This document shows, piece by piece, positions 51,600 to 60,445 of a stretch of 64,000 nucleotides of DNA (its first letter is position 1; each line of letters opens with the position of its first letter). Both the position numbers and the translations under genes were made by a program. Under the pieces are notes generated by a model. It was not told where the DNA came from and ran no database searches. It saw only the letters and a program-made list of their open reading frames with translations. Source of the stretch: Knoellia subterranea KCTC 19937 (lineage in GTDB: Bacteria > Actinomycetota > Actinomycetes > Actinomycetales > Dermatophilaceae); assembly GCF_000768685.1 (NCBI RefSeq), contig NZ_AVPK01000006.1:124001-188000 (forward strand). The letters run 5' to 3'.

Positions 51600-52691
51600 A
51601 TGCGCACCACGTCCCGCGCCTCTCGCGCCCTCGTCTGTGCGGTCGCCGCATCGACGGCCCTGACCCTCGCCGCCTGCAACCGTTCCAGCGACTCCGAGTC
51701 CGGGGGAGACGGGGAGGCCGCGGTCGGTGTCGCGCTCATCACCAAGGACTCGACCAACCCGTTCTTCGTGGCCATGCAGGAGGGCGCCAAGGCCGACGCC
51801 ACGAAGAACAACGTCAAGCTCACCGTCGCCTCCGGCAAGCAGGAGGGTGACGACCAGGGCCAGATCACCGCCATCGAGGACGCCATCGCCCGCGGCGACA
51901 AGGGCATCCTCATCACGCCGATGAGCACCGGCGTCAACGCCGCGATCAAGAAGGCCCGCGACGCCGGCCTCTACGTCATCGCGCTCGACACCCCGCCGGA
52001 CCCGGCCGACACCGTCGACATCACCTTCGCCACCGACAACCGCGAGGCCGGCAAGCTCATCGGGCAGTGGGCCGCGACCCAGATGGCGGGCAAGCCCGCG
52101 ACCATCGCGCTGCTCGACCTCTTCGCCGACAAGATCGTGTCGGTCGACTACAACCGCGACCAGGGCTTCCTCGAGGGCATGGGCATCCCGGTCAACGACC
52201 CGAAGAAGAACGGTGACGAGGCCAAGACGGGCAAGTACTCCGCGGCCGGCGGTGGCGACTACACCATCGTCTGCAACGAGGCGGCCAACGGCGCCGAGGA
52301 CGGTGGACGCACCGCGATGGAGAAGTGCCTCGCCAAGAACCCCAACATCAACCTCGTCTACACCCTCAACGAGCCGACCGCGGTCGGCGCCAACGCCGCC
52401 CTCAAGGCTGCGAACAAGACGGCGGTCATCGTCTCGGTCGACGGCGGCTGCGCCGGGGTCAAGAGCGTGACCGACGGCGTCATCGGCGCGACGTCGCAGC
52501 AGTACCCGCTGAAGATGGCCACGCAAGGCATGGAGGCCATCGCCAAGGTGGCGCGCGGTGGTGAGAAGCCCACCCCCGACGCCGGCCTCGACTTCAAGAA
52601 CACCGGGGTCGCCCTCGTGACGGACAAGGCCGCCGACGGGGTCGAGAGCATCACCTCGGAAGAGGGTTCGAAGATCTGCTGGGGCAACTGA
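51600..52691 (+). CDS. Sugar ABC transporter substrate-binding lipoprotein
   Basis: A 363-residue type I periplasmic-binding-like protein (ribose/fructose group) with lipobox LTLAAC (Cys about residue 26). GVALITKDSTNPFFVAMQEGA starts the sugar-binding fold; TPMSTGVNAAIKKARDAGLYVIALDTPPD and VYTLNEPTAVGANAAL are further family signatures. AAGGAG lies 9 nt before ATG 51600. First gene of the LacI-controlled operon; similar to FrcB-type proteins, but the ligand (a mono- or small oligosaccharide) cannot be fixed. Confidence 0.93.
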   Translation: MRTTSRASRALVCAVAASTALTLAACNRSSDSESGGDGEAAVGVALITKDSTNPFFVAMQEGAKADATKNNVKLTVASGKQEGDDQGQITAIEDAIARGDKGILITPMSTGVNAAIKKARDAGLYVIALDTPPDPADTVDITFATDNREAGKLIGQWAATQMAGKPATIALLDLFADKIVSVDYNRDQGFLEGMGIPVNDPKKNGDEAKTGKYSAAGGGDYTIVCNEAANGAEDGGRTAMEKCLAKNPNINLVYTLNEPTAVGANAALKAANKTAVIVSVDGGCAGVKSVTDGVIGATSQQYPLKMATQGMEAIAKVARGGEKPTPDAGLDFKNTGVALVTDKAADGVESITSEEGSKICWGN

Positions 52692-52694
52692 CCG

Positions 52695-53717
52695 ATGAGC
52701 ACTGACGTCACTTCTGCTGCCGCCGAGTTCGCTCGGCGGCAGCAGTCGCCCCTCCAGCGGGTGCAGCACCAACTGCACCGCAGGCCGTGGCTCAGCCCGC
52801 TGTTCCTCCTGGTAGCGGCCTTCATCGGCTTCTTCATCGCGACGCCGACATTCCTCACGCCCAACTCGATGGGCATCCTGCTCCAGCAGACGGCCATCGT
52901 CGCGGCCCTCGCGGTGGGCCAGACGCTCATCATCCTCACGGCCGGAATCGACCTGTCCGTCGGCGCGATCATGGTGCTGTCGATGATGGTCATGGCCACT
53001 CTGGCCAAGGACGACGGGATGCCCGGCATCCTCGCCCTCCTGATCGGAGTGGCCCTCGCCGTCGGCGCCGGCTTCCTCAACGGGCTCCTCGTGACCCGGA
53101 TCAACCTGCCGCCGTTCATCGTCACCCTCGGCACGCTGAGCATCTTCACCGCGATCGCGCTGCTCTACTCCGGCGGCTCGAGCATCCAGGCCGAGCACCT
53201 CCCGCGGCTGCTCAACTTCCTCGGCGAGGGGTTCGGCATCGGCGAGTTCCGGATCACGTGGGGCATCGTCGTCGTCATCCTCATCTATGCGGTGATGGCC
53301 TACGTCCTGTCCCAGACCGCCTGGGGCAGATACGTGTATGCCGTCGGCGACGATCCGGAGTCCGCTCGCCTCTCGGGTGTGCCGAGCAAGCGGGTCCTGC
53401 TCGCCGTCTACACCGTGGCGGGCCTCGTCTACGGACTCGCCGCCTGGATCCTGATTGGCCGTGCCGGTGCCGCCACGCCCAACGCCGTGCCCGACGCGAA
53501 CCTCCAGAGCATCACCGCCGTCGTCATCGGTGGCACGAGCCTCTTCGGTGGACGCGGCCGACTCATCGGCACGCTCATCGGTGCGCTCATCGTCCAGACA
53601 CTGCAGTTCGGTCTCTCGCAGATGGGGGTCGACCAGCAGTGGCGGGTGCTCGCCACGGGCATCCTCGTCATCGTCGCGGTCGCCATCGACCAGTGGATCC
53701 GGAAGGTGAAGTCATGA
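52695..53717 (+). CDS. Sugar ABC transporter permease (RbsC/FrcC type)
   Basis: A 340-residue permease with about ten helices of the BPD_transp_2 family. GQTLIILTAGIDLSVGAIMVLS is the family hallmark; the cytoplasmic coupling loop reads GDDPESARLSGVPSKRVLLAVYT, and ITAVVIGGTSLFGGRG lies near the C-terminus. It starts 3 nt after the binding protein stop and overlaps the ATPase start (ATGA). It works as a homodimer with the ATPase encoded next. Confidence 0.94.
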   Translation: MSTDVTSAAAEFARRQQSPLQRVQHQLHRRPWLSPLFLLVAAFIGFFIATPTFLTPNSMGILLQQTAIVAALAVGQTLIILTAGIDLSVGAIMVLSMMVMATLAKDDGMPGILALLIGVALAVGAGFLNGLLVTRINLPPFIVTLGTLSIFTAIALLYSGGSSIQAEHLPRLLNFLGEGFGIGEFRITWGIVVVILIYAVMAYVLSQTAWGRYVYAVGDDPESARLSGVPSKRVLLAVYTVAGLVYGLAAWILIGRAGAATPNAVPDANLQSITAVVIGGTSLFGGRGRLIGTLIGALIVQTLQFGLSQMGVDQQWRVLATGILVIVAVAIDQWIRKVKS

Positions 53718-54556
53718 GCACCGCAGCAACCGAGCACCTGGACGTCGCCCATGGCGGCATCCCGGCCGGCAAGGAACACATCTACGCGCAGGCCCCGGTG
53801 CTGTCGGCACGCAACCTCGTCATCACGTTCGGTCGGGTCGTCGGCCTCGACGGGGTCGACCTCGACCTCTACCCGGGCGAGATCCTCGCGGTGATCGGCG
53901 ACAATGGTGCCGGCAAGTCGACGCTCATCAAGTGCCTCACCGGTGCCTACGTGCCGGACTCGGGCACGATCACGATGAACGGGCAGCCGGTGTCGTTCCG
54001 CAAGCCGCAGGACGCCCGCGACGCCGGCATCGAGACGGTCTATCAGCAGCTCGCCGTCATCCCTGCGCTCGACATCGCGAGCAATCTCTATCTCGGTCGC
54101 GAGGAGCGCCGCAAGGGTCCGCTCGGGTCGGTCCTGCGCATGCTCGACAAGAAGGGCATGGAGCACCGCGCCGGGGAATCGGTCCAGAACCTCGGCATCC
54201 AGACGATCCAGAACATGGGTCAGGCCGTCGAGACCCTGTCCGGCGGGCAGCGCCAGGCCGTCGCCGTCGCCCGGGCCGCCGCATTCGGGTCCAGGGTCGT
54301 CGTCCTCGACGAGCCGACGGCCGCGCTGGGCGTCAAGGAGTCGGGGATGGTCCTCGACATGGTCAAGCAGCTGCGCGACAAGGGGCTGTCGGTCATCCTC
54401 ATCTCGCACAACATGCCGCACGTGTGGGAAGTGGCCGACCGCATCCACATCCAGCGCCTCGGCGGCCGGGCCGGCGTCATCACCCCCGAGACGCACGACA
54501 TGGGTGAAGGCGTGGCGATCATGACCGGCGCCAAGAAGCTCGCGGCGCCGGCATGA
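53714..54556 (+). CDS. Sugar ABC transporter ATP-binding protein (FrcA type)
   Basis: A 280-residue ATPase with a single nucleotide-binding domain, unlike the double-domain RbsA: Walker A GDNGAGKST, signature LSGGQRQAVAVARA, Walker B VVVLDEPTAALG and H-loop ISHNMPHVWEVAD. The ~30-residue N-terminal extension precedes LSARNLVITFGRVVGLDGVDLDL. Single-domain ATPases of this group are typical of FrcBCA systems. Starts in the permease stop and overlaps the universal stress gene (ATGA). Confidence 0.94.
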   Translation: MSTAATEHLDVAHGGIPAGKEHIYAQAPVLSARNLVITFGRVVGLDGVDLDLYPGEILAVIGDNGAGKSTLIKCLTGAYVPDSGTITMNGQPVSFRKPQDARDAGIETVYQQLAVIPALDIASNLYLGREERRKGPLGSVLRMLDKKGMEHRAGESVQNLGIQTIQNMGQAVETLSGGQRQAVAVARAAAFGSRVVVLDEPTAALGVKESGMVLDMVKQLRDKGLSVILISHNMPHVWEVADRIHIQRLGGRAGVITPETHDMGEGVAIMTGAKKLAAPA

Positions 54557-54942
54557 CCGTCGTCGTGGGCTACGTCCCCAACCCGCAGGGACTCGCCGCC
54601 GTCGAGGCCGCCATCGCCGAGGCCGAACGCCGTGGCGAGAAGCTCGTTGTCGTGAATTCCGGTGTGCTGGGCGACTATTCGGGACCCAGCTTCGCCGACC
54701 CGAAGGACCTCGACGCGCTCGACGCGCAACTCACGGCCCGCGGGCTCGACCACGACGTGCGCCAGATGACCCGTGGCCTGGCCCCGGCGGACGAGATCCT
54801 CTCGGTGGCGGCGGAGGTCGGGGCCGACCTCATCGTCATCGGCGTCCGCAAGCGCTCACCGCTGGGCAAACTCGTCACGGGCAGCACCGCACAGCAGGTT
54901 CTCCTCGATGCCATGTGCCCAGTCCTGGCGGTCAAGGCCTGA
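54553..54942 (+). CDS. Universal stress protein in sugar operon
   Basis: A 129-residue UspA-fold protein: first strand VVVGYVPNPQGLAAVEAAI, C-terminal ATP-binding signature GVRKRSPLGKLVTGSTAQQVLLDAMCPVLAV (G-2x-G-9x-G(S/T) type). ATG 54553 overlaps the ATPase stop, so it is made with the transporter; it may monitor or regulate uptake or sugar metabolism. A strong terminator ends the operon. Confidence 0.9.
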   Translation: MTVVVGYVPNPQGLAAVEAAIAEAERRGEKLVVVNSGVLGDYSGPSFADPKDLDALDAQLTARGLDHDVRQMTRGLAPADEILSVAAEVGADLIVIGVRKRSPLGKLVTGSTAQQVLLDAMCPVLAVKA

Positions 54943-54957
54943 GGCGGGACCACACGC

Positions 54958-55006
54958 AAAAGGCGGGGTATGCCGGGTGCCCGCCACCCGGCATACCCCG
55001 CCTTTT
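54958..55006 (+). terminator. Intrinsic terminator built from an inverted GTATGCCG pair
   Basis: 22-bp perfect stem (54958-54979 with 54985-55006), 5-nt loop, ending in CCTTTT. Each arm includes GGTATGCCGG, the over-represented window word, as in the hairpin at 7212-7252. Confidence 0.9.
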
Positions 55007-55075
55007 GTCGTTTCTCAGTCCGTGAACACTTGGTGTCGCTGAGTCGCTCGTGAGGCTGAGCTGCGCGTTTGCTGC

Positions 55076-55265
55076 TAAATTTGTGAGTGGTTGCACAACA
55101 GCAGTTCCTCGCAGGTCGCAATACGCGCCCGTCTGGCTTCCACAGAAGGCGGGCGTTGATGTGTCTGAGCCCGGTTTCCGGTCGTGATTGGGGTTTGGTT
55201 GCGTGCAGCCATGGGCGCCGCGATTCTGCTGCGTCCGAGTGCTACACACAGGAAAGAGTTACCCC
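55076..55265 (+). promoter_or_regulatory. Long 5' leader of cold-shock gene
   Basis: TAAATT at 55076-55081 is a possible -10, leaving a leader of about 175 nt before the cold-shock ATG. It contains GTTGCACAAC and a stem CGCCCG/CGGGCG (55126-55131 with 55150-55155). Long structured leaders are common on cspA-type mRNAs and confer temperature-dependent translation; that function is inferred. Confidence 0.45.
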
Positions 55266-55469
55266 ATGGCACAGGGCACCGTGAAGTGGTTCAACGCTGA
55301 AAAGGGCTTTGGTTTCATCGCCCAGGACGGCGGCGGCCCGGACGTGTTCGTTCACTACTCCGCCATCGACACCCAGGGCTACCGCAGCCTCGACGAGAAC
55401 CAGCAGGTCGAGTTCGAGGTCACCCAGGGTCCGAAGGGTCCGCAGGCCGAGCAGGTCCGCCCCCTCTGA
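55266..55469 (+). CDS. Cold-shock protein (CspA family)
   Basis: A 67-residue single OB-fold nucleic-acid-binding protein: [15 protein letters not shown] (RNP1 KGFGFI) and DVFVHYSAI (RNP2). Acts as an RNA chaperone, melting mRNA structure. ATG 55266 follows GGAAAGAG. A strong hairpin terminator follows, so it is a single-gene transcript. Confidence 0.97.
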   Translation: MAQGTVKWFNAEKGFGFIAQDGGGPDVFVHYSAIDTQGYRSLDENQQVEFEVTQGPKGPQAEQVRPL

Positions 55470-55495
55470 TCGAGGACTCCCCACAGTCTTTGAGC

Positions 55496-55529
55496 GAGGC
55501 CCCCTCCCGCCACCGGCGGAGGGGGCCTC
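55496..55529 (+). terminator. Terminator after cold-shock gene
   Basis: GAGGCCCCCTCC (55496-55507) and GGAGGGGGCCTC (55518-55529), 10-nt loop. Confidence 0.8.
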
Positions 55530-55676
55530 GTCACGTTCGGGCTCATTCACCCCTGTCCGCGGACACGCCGGGGGAGCGCTCAGGAGCCTCTCAGGGTCGA
55601 CCTCTACACTCGATCGGCGCGGTGCCGGGAGGGGACGGTCGCCGCGTTTCGATGCCCCCGGGACGAAGAGGATTTC

Positions 55677-57200
55677 GTGCACGACGCGCCTGACGACACC
55701 GATGTCGATCTCGTCGCGCCCCAACGCGGTGAGCTGCGGGTCCGGTCGCGCGGGGAACGGGCCGACGCCGTGCATGCCCGTCGGCGCGCTCGCCGGCGCC
55801 GCGGGCTCGTCGTGATGAGCGCCGTGGCCTCGGTGCTCGTCGTGGCCATGGTGGCGGCCTACATCCGACTCAACGGCAACATCTCGCGTCTCGATGTGTC
55901 GGGCATGCTCGGCAAAGACCGACCCACGCCTGCCGGCAATGTCGCGAGCGGCCCGCTCAACATCCTGCTGGTCGGCTCCGACGTGCGTCAGGGTGACGGC
56001 AACGAGAGCTACGGCGACGGAGACTGGGAGCCGGGGCAGCACTCGGACACCAACATCCTCATGCACATCTCGGGGGACCGGAAGTCCGTGACGATGGTGT
56101 CCATCCCGCGCGACTCGATGGTCCCGGCGCCGGTGGACTGCGACGCGGAAGCTCCCGTGGCGGACTGGGAGGTCACGCAGTGGAACCAGAACTTCAACAC
56201 CGGGGGCCCGGGGTGTCTCATCCGGACCATCGAGGGCAACACTGACGTCTTCGTCAACCACTTCGCCGTCGTCGACTTCGGCGGGTTCAAGAACATGGTG
56301 GACGCGCTGGGCGGTGTGCCGGTGTGCACGCCCACGGACATCAACGACAGCCACGCGAAGTTCACCCTGTCCGCGGGGCGTCACACCCTCGACGGGGAGC
56401 AGGCGCTGGGCTACGTCCGGACCCGCAAGAGCATCGGCGACGGCTCCGACATCGGGCGGATCAAGCGACAGCAGGCATTCATGGCCTCGGTCGCCCAGGA
56501 AGCGACGAAGTCCTCGCTCCTGTTGCGCCCCGACAAGCTCCTGCGTTTCCTCGACGCTGCGACCCAGTCGCTCACCACGGACCCAGACTTCGGAGTCGCT
56601 GCGATGAAGGACGTCGCGGAGAGCGTCAAGGGGATCGGCGTCGACAAGATCCAGTTCGTCACCGTGCCCACGGAGGCCTATACGGGGGACGAGAACCGCG
56701 TCCAGTGGGCCCCGGCGGCGCAGGACCTGTGGGAGGCCATCCGGACCGACCGCGACCTGTCCACCCCGAAGCCGAAGCCGAGCCCGACGGACACCGAGCC
56801 GCTGACCGTGACTCCCGACGAGATTGACGTCGAGGTCGTCAACGACGCGGGCGTGACGGGACTCGCGAAGCAGGCCGTCGAGGCGCTCCAGGTGCAGGGC
56901 TTCCCCAGCCCCACCTCCAGCAACGGCACCGAGGTCGCCAGCGGCGTGACCATCGAGCACTCCCCGGAGAAGGCCGACTCGGCCCGCACCGTTGCCGCGG
57001 CGTTCCCCGGTGCCACGCTCAAGGAGGTCGAGGGCATGGGCTCGCAGGTGCGGGTCATCCTCGGCTCTGGTGCTCCGAACGTGGTCGAGGTGCCGAACCG
57101 GATCGGGGACGAGCCGATCCCCACCCCGACGCTCACGGCGACGCCGACGATCAGCGGGACGATCGAGACGCGCAAGGCAGACGCGGACATCTGCTCCTGA
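55677..57200 (+). CDS. LytR-CpsA-Psr (LCP) family protein with LytR_C domain
   Basis: A 507-residue envelope enzyme. A cytoplasmic Arg-rich N-terminus (about 45 residues) and one transmembrane helix (VVMSAVASVLVVAMVAAY) precede the LCP domain (about 95-310), with ILLVGSDVRQ, SDTNILMHISGDRKSVTMVSIPRDSMV and LGYVRTRKSIGDGSDIGRIKRQQAF. A C-terminal LytR_C domain (about 385-480) follows. LCP proteins attach polymers such as teichoic acid or arabinogalactan to peptidoglycan outside the cell. GTG 55677 has AGAGGA upstream. Confidence 0.92.
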   Translation: MHDAPDDTDVDLVAPQRGELRVRSRGERADAVHARRRARRRRGLVVMSAVASVLVVAMVAAYIRLNGNISRLDVSGMLGKDRPTPAGNVASGPLNILLVGSDVRQGDGNESYGDGDWEPGQHSDTNILMHISGDRKSVTMVSIPRDSMVPAPVDCDAEAPVADWEVTQWNQNFNTGGPGCLIRTIEGNTDVFVNHFAVVDFGGFKNMVDALGGVPVCTPTDINDSHAKFTLSAGRHTLDGEQALGYVRTRKSIGDGSDIGRIKRQQAFMASVAQEATKSSLLLRPDKLLRFLDAATQSLTTDPDFGVAAMKDVAESVKGIGVDKIQFVTVPTEAYTGDENRVQWAPAAQDLWEAIRTDRDLSTPKPKPSPTDTEPLTVTPDEIDVEVVNDAGVTGLAKQAVEALQVQGFPSPTSSNGTEVASGVTIEHSPEKADSARTVAAAFPGATLKEVEGMGSQVRVILGSGAPNVVEVPNRIGDEPIPTPTLTATPTISGTIETRKADADICS

Positions 57201-57234
57201 GCCGCTCGTTCACCGGCACGGACGGGATCGGTGC

Positions 57235-57355
57235 GTACCGGCGGACATGCAATACGAGGCTGGCCAGGGCTGCCCGAGCCGGTGGGGACGGGTGCCCACG
57301 CACCGTGAGAGTCCTTCTCGGAACCTTGAGCCGCGCACTGCATGTCCGGCGGTAC
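57235..57355. repeat. 17-bp inverted repeat enclosing 87 bp
   Basis: GTACCGGCGGACATGCA (57235-57251) and TGCATGTCCGGCGGTAC (57339-57355) are complementary at 16 of 17 positions. No coding capacity is seen between the arms. It lies between the LCP and alkyltransferase genes; it could be a miniature element or an extended hairpin. Confidence 0.55.
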
Positions 57356-57391
57356 TCACACCTGTCGGCCCCGTGGCGTTGAATGGTCGTG

Positions 57392-58027
57392 ATGACGACG
57401 CAGCAGCCCTCTCGCCCGATGGACCCGCCGACGGACGCGTCGGCAGCGCTGCCGGCGACCCCACCGGAGGCCCTGACGCCGAGCCGCGCGGCAGTGAAGC
57501 CCACGCCGGCTCGACCGCCGCGCCGGCACACGACGCTCACGACCGATCTCGGGGACCTCATGGCCGTGGCCGAGGGGGACGCGCTCGCGGGTCTGTATTT
57601 CCCGGGTCACTGGCACCCGCCGGCCGTCGGCACGATCGGCAGCGCCGTGTCCGCGAGCGGGGACCGACTCTTCGAGACGACGCGTGACGAACTCGCGGAG
57701 TACTTCGACGGCGAGCGCACCACCTTCTCGGTGCCCACAGTGACTCACGGCGACGCCTTCTCCGAGCGGGTGTGGGACCTGCTCATGACGATTCCGTACG
57801 GCACCACGACGACCTACGGGACCATCGCCCGCGAACTCGGCAACGCCGGGTTGGCGCAGCGGGTCGGGCAGGCCGTCGGCCACAACCCGGTGAGCATCCT
57901 CATCCCGTGCCACCGCGTCGTCGGCGCCGACGGGTCACTCACGGGTTTTGCCGGCGGGCTCGAACGCAAGGCCCGACTGCTCGAGATCGAGGAGCCGCGC
58001 GAGGTCAGCGAGTCCCGCCTCTTCTGA
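57392..58027 (+). CDS. ogt: Methylated-DNA-protein-cysteine methyltransferase
   Basis: A 211-residue suicide repair protein that moves alkyl groups from O6-alkylguanine to its own cysteine. The active-site motif is LIPCHRVVGADG, preceded by the helix-turn-helix region TTTYGTIARELGNAGLAQRVGQAVGHNP. The N-terminal ~45 residues are Pro/Ala/Thr-rich and extra to the family. TTGAAT lies 7 nt before ATG 57392, suggesting a leaderless start; ATG 57383 is the alternative. Confidence 0.92.
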   Translation: MTTQQPSRPMDPPTDASAALPATPPEALTPSRAAVKPTPARPPRRHTTLTTDLGDLMAVAEGDALAGLYFPGHWHPPAVGTIGSAVSASGDRLFETTRDELAEYFDGERTTFSVPTVTHGDAFSERVWDLLMTIPYGTTTTYGTIARELGNAGLAQRVGQAVGHNPVSILIPCHRVVGADGSLTGFAGGLERKARLLEIEEPREVSESRLF

Positions 58028-58157
58028 TCCCTGGGCATTCGCCTGACCGGCAGCTCACCCGACCTCTACCGGCCGACTATCAGCCCGGAGCGAGCCGTCC
58101 CGGCTCGTGCCTCGCCGGCCCACGCCCGCTCCCGGCATCCCCCCGCCTCAACACATG

Positions 58158-58188
58158 AAAAAGCCCCGGGTCGCAAGCTCCCCGGGGC
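58158..58188 (-). terminator. Terminator of tRNA-Ser(GCU)
   Basis: On the minus strand GCCCCGGG, 10-nt loop, CCCGGGGC and TTTTT: a textbook intrinsic terminator 12 nt past the tRNA 3' end. Confidence 0.9.
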
Positions 58189-58199
58189 AATTCCATGTG

Positions 58200-58289
58200 C
58201 GGAGGCGGAGGGATTTGAACCCTCGATGGGCGATAAACCCAAACCGCATTAGCAGTGCGGCGCCATAGACCGGACTAGGCGACGCCTCC
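58200..58289 (-). tRNA. tRNA-Ser (anticodon GCU)
   Basis: Minus-strand class II tRNA: acceptor GGAGGCG/CGCCTCC, anticodon stem CCGCA/TGCGG with loop CTGCTAA (GCU), long variable arm, T arm GAGGGTTCAAATCCCTC. CCA is not encoded. Confidence 0.95.
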
Positions 58290-58485
58290 TCAGCCGGAAC
58301 AGGGTAACCGTCCGGCCACGCGCCGAGCAAAGCGGCCACCGTTTCGGCCTCGCCGGGCCACATGGAGCCGTCGTCCCAACCCCGCTCCAGAGGCCCTCAT
58401 CAGCAGTGTCGCGCCGCCCGCCGGCGAGCCCTTCCGCATGAGGTCAGCGCCACCGCCATCTCGTGCGTCGGGCCCGCGCTGGTGA

Positions 58486-59166
58486 TCAGCTGCTCGAGGC
58501 GCCGGCGCTCGCCGTGGACGCGACGACCGCGCCGATGATGGCTGCGTTGACGGCGGCCTGCACCTCGGCGACGGCTTTGCTGACCGCGGCGCCGGCCCAG
58601 TTCCCCTCAGAGATCACCTTGGCGCGTCGGGTGAGCTCCCGGCCCGACAGTGCACCCAGGCCCTCGAAGAGGGACGGGATCGCGCCGATGGCGAGCAGCA
58701 GTGACGTGATCGAGCCGCTTCGGGCGTCGGCGGCAGCCGTGCCGAGGAGGACCTGTGCGACGGCGTCTCGCGTCTGCTCGCGTCGGCCGTGCGGGTCGGG
58801 AACCCAATGCGTCGTGGGGAAGATGCCGAACCGCTTGGCCTCCTGCGGCCGCACCTCACCTGCGGCCGCGAGGCCGGAGTAGAGCTGCTGTCGTAATCCC
58901 TTGGCGACCTTGCCGAGCACCTTGCTCGGCTTCTTGCCCTGGTGTTGGTCGAAGACGGCGAGCGCAGCATCGAGCGTCGGCTGGCCAATGGGCGCGCGGC
59001 TCTGGGTCAGGAGGCGACCGTTGGGCGTGAGCGTCACCCGTTCGAGGAGTGCCAGCTCGCTCAGCAGGGCACCGGCCAGGCCCAGATCCAGGCCGGAGGA
59101 GGCCGGCGACGTCACGCGACCATCAGGCAGGGTTGCCTGCAACAGGAGTTCCTCGGCGATGAGCAT
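58486..59166 (-). CDS. GPP34 family phosphoprotein
   Basis: A 226-residue all-helical protein of the GPP34/GOLPH3 family: MLIAEELLLQATLPDGR at the start, DLGLAGALLSELALLERV and a hydrophobic hairpin region near the C-terminus. In eukaryotes GOLPH3 binds PI4P at Golgi membranes; the many actinobacterial members are uncharacterised and thought to bind membranes or phospholipids. On the minus strand TACCGT is 6 nt before ATG 59166, so the start is leaderless; that -10 overlaps a GTATGCCG word and the stop of the glycosyltransferase upstream. 58290-58485 shows no convincing gene. Confidence 0.9.
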   Translation of the reverse strand: MLIAEELLLQATLPDGRVTSPASSGLDLGLAGALLSELALLERVTLTPNGRLLTQSRAPIGQPTLDAALAVFDQHQGKKPSKVLGKVAKGLRQQLYSGLAAAGEVRPQEAKRFGIFPTTHWVPDPHGRREQTRDAVAQVLLGTAAADARSGSITSLLLAIGAIPSLFEGLGALSGRELTRRAKVISEGNWAGAAVSKAVAEVQAAVNAAIIGAVVASTASAGASSS

Positions 59167-59170
59167 GCCT

Positions 59171-60445
59171 TCACGGTATGCCGGCCGCCCACCGTTCGCT
59201 TCCCTCCTCGGAGGGAGTGGGGTCACCCTCGCGGAGGACCCGCCCCACCTCGGCTTCACCTGCCTCGATGGTGCCCGCGGGAGCGAAGATCCATGTCCGC
59301 ATGAGGACAAACTTCACCACCGTCGAGAGGACGGTCATCACGGCGACGGCCAGGGTCTCGACCCAGGTGGGCGCAGCCGGAGCCACGCCGTGGAGCAGCC
59401 CCAGGCCGGCGGTCGTCAACGCCAGGGTCAGCACGAAGACGACGAGTGCCTGACTCTGCTGCCGACCGGCGCCGTCGCGTCCGCGCACACCAAAAGTCCA
59501 GTGCCGGTTCCACGCGGTGTTCGCGACGGTGGCGATGAAGAGCGCGAGAGCATTGGCCACGGTCGCCGACGCCAGCCCCTGCCGGAGCAGGGCGAACAGC
59601 CCGAGATGCACCACCGTCGACGCCACGCCGATCACCGCGAAGCTCGCCGCCTGGCGCGCGAGGGGACCACCCGGCATACGCCGTCCCATGCGGTCCGCGA
59701 TCGCGCGGACCGGGGCGGACGACGACGTGAGGGTGCGCCGCATCCGCCACACGCCACTCAGGTCATCGCGCGCGGTGCGGACGATGTCGACGCGGCTGTC
59801 GGGGTCGTCGTACCAGTCGACGGGGACCTCGTGGATGCGCAGCTGGGCGCGTTCGGCGAGGACGAGCAGCTCGGTGTCGAAGAACCACGACGTGTCCTCG
59901 ACGAGCGGGAGGAGCTCCCGGGCGACATCGCCGCGGATCGCCTTGAAACCGCACTGGGCGTCGGTGAACCGTGCCCCGAGCGCGCCGCGCAGGACGAGGT
60001 TGTAGCAGCGGGAGATGACCTCCCGCTGCGCGCCGCGGACGACGCGCGCACCGCGGGCCAGTCGCGACCCGATGGCGAGGTCCGAGTGGCCCGACATGAG
60101 CGGCGCGACGAGCGGCCACAGGGCGTCGAGGTCGGTCGAGAGATCGACGTCCATGTATGCGAGGACAAGGGCATCGGAAGCGAGCCAGACCTGCTTGAGC
60201 GCGCGACCGCGTCCCTTCTCCGTGAGGTGCACGGCGCGCACGCCGGTGAGCTCGTCGGTGAGCGCCTGGGCCGTCGCCCACGTGGCGTCGGTGCTCGCGT
60301 TGTCCGCGACGGTGATCCGGAACGGATAGGGGAACGTCGCGACGAGGTGCGCATGGAGCCGGCGCACGCACGCGCCCACCGTGGCTTCCTCGTTGAACAC
60401 CGGCACGACGACGTCGAGGACGGTGGTGGCGCCGGCGGTGCTCAT
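59171..60445 (-). CDS. GT2 glycosyltransferase fused to GtrA domain
   Basis: A 424-residue fusion. Residues about 8-235 are a GT-A dolichol-phosphate-mannose-synthase-like transferase: VVVPVFNEEATVGACVRRL, DNASTDATW, AYMDVDLSTDLDAL (DxD) and DAQCGFKAIRGDVARELLP. Residues about 270-395 are a four-helix GtrA membrane domain (FAVIGVASTVVHLGLFALL). It probably makes a polyprenyl-phosphate sugar and helps flip it. It overlaps the upstream family-39-like gene (ATGA), whose product would use the lipid-linked sugar. Confidence 0.92.
   Translation of the reverse strand: MSTAGATTVLDVVVPVFNEEATVGACVRRLHAHLVATFPYPFRITVADNASTDATWATAQALTDELTGVRAVHLTEKGRGRALKQVWLASDALVLAYMDVDLSTDLDALWPLVAPLMSGHSDLAIGSRLARGARVVRGAQREVISRCYNLVLRGALGARFTDAQCGFKAIRGDVARELLPLVEDTSWFFDTELLVLAERAQLRIHEVPVDWYDDPDSRVDIVRTARDDLSGVWRMRRTLTSSSAPVRAIADRMGRRMPGGPLARQAASFAVIGVASTVVHLGLFALLRQGLASATVANALALFIATVANTAWNRHWTFGVRGRDGAGRQQSQALVVFVLTLALTTAGLGLLHGVAPAAPTWVETLAVAVMTVLSTVVKFVLMRTWIFAPAGTIEAGEAEVGRVLREGDPTPSEEGSERWAAGIP
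59173..59178 (-). promoter_or_regulatory. -10 element of GPP34 gene (leaderless)
   Basis: TACCGT on the minus strand, 6 nt before ATG 59166; it overlaps the last codon/stop of the upstream glycosyltransferase gene. Confidence 0.5.

Noticed and set aside
58148-58363. 71-codon minus-strand frame with protein-like start (MWPGEAETVAALLGAWPDGY)
   Set aside because: It runs straight through tRNA-Ser(GCU) and its terminator; at most the upstream part could be a remnant of another gene.
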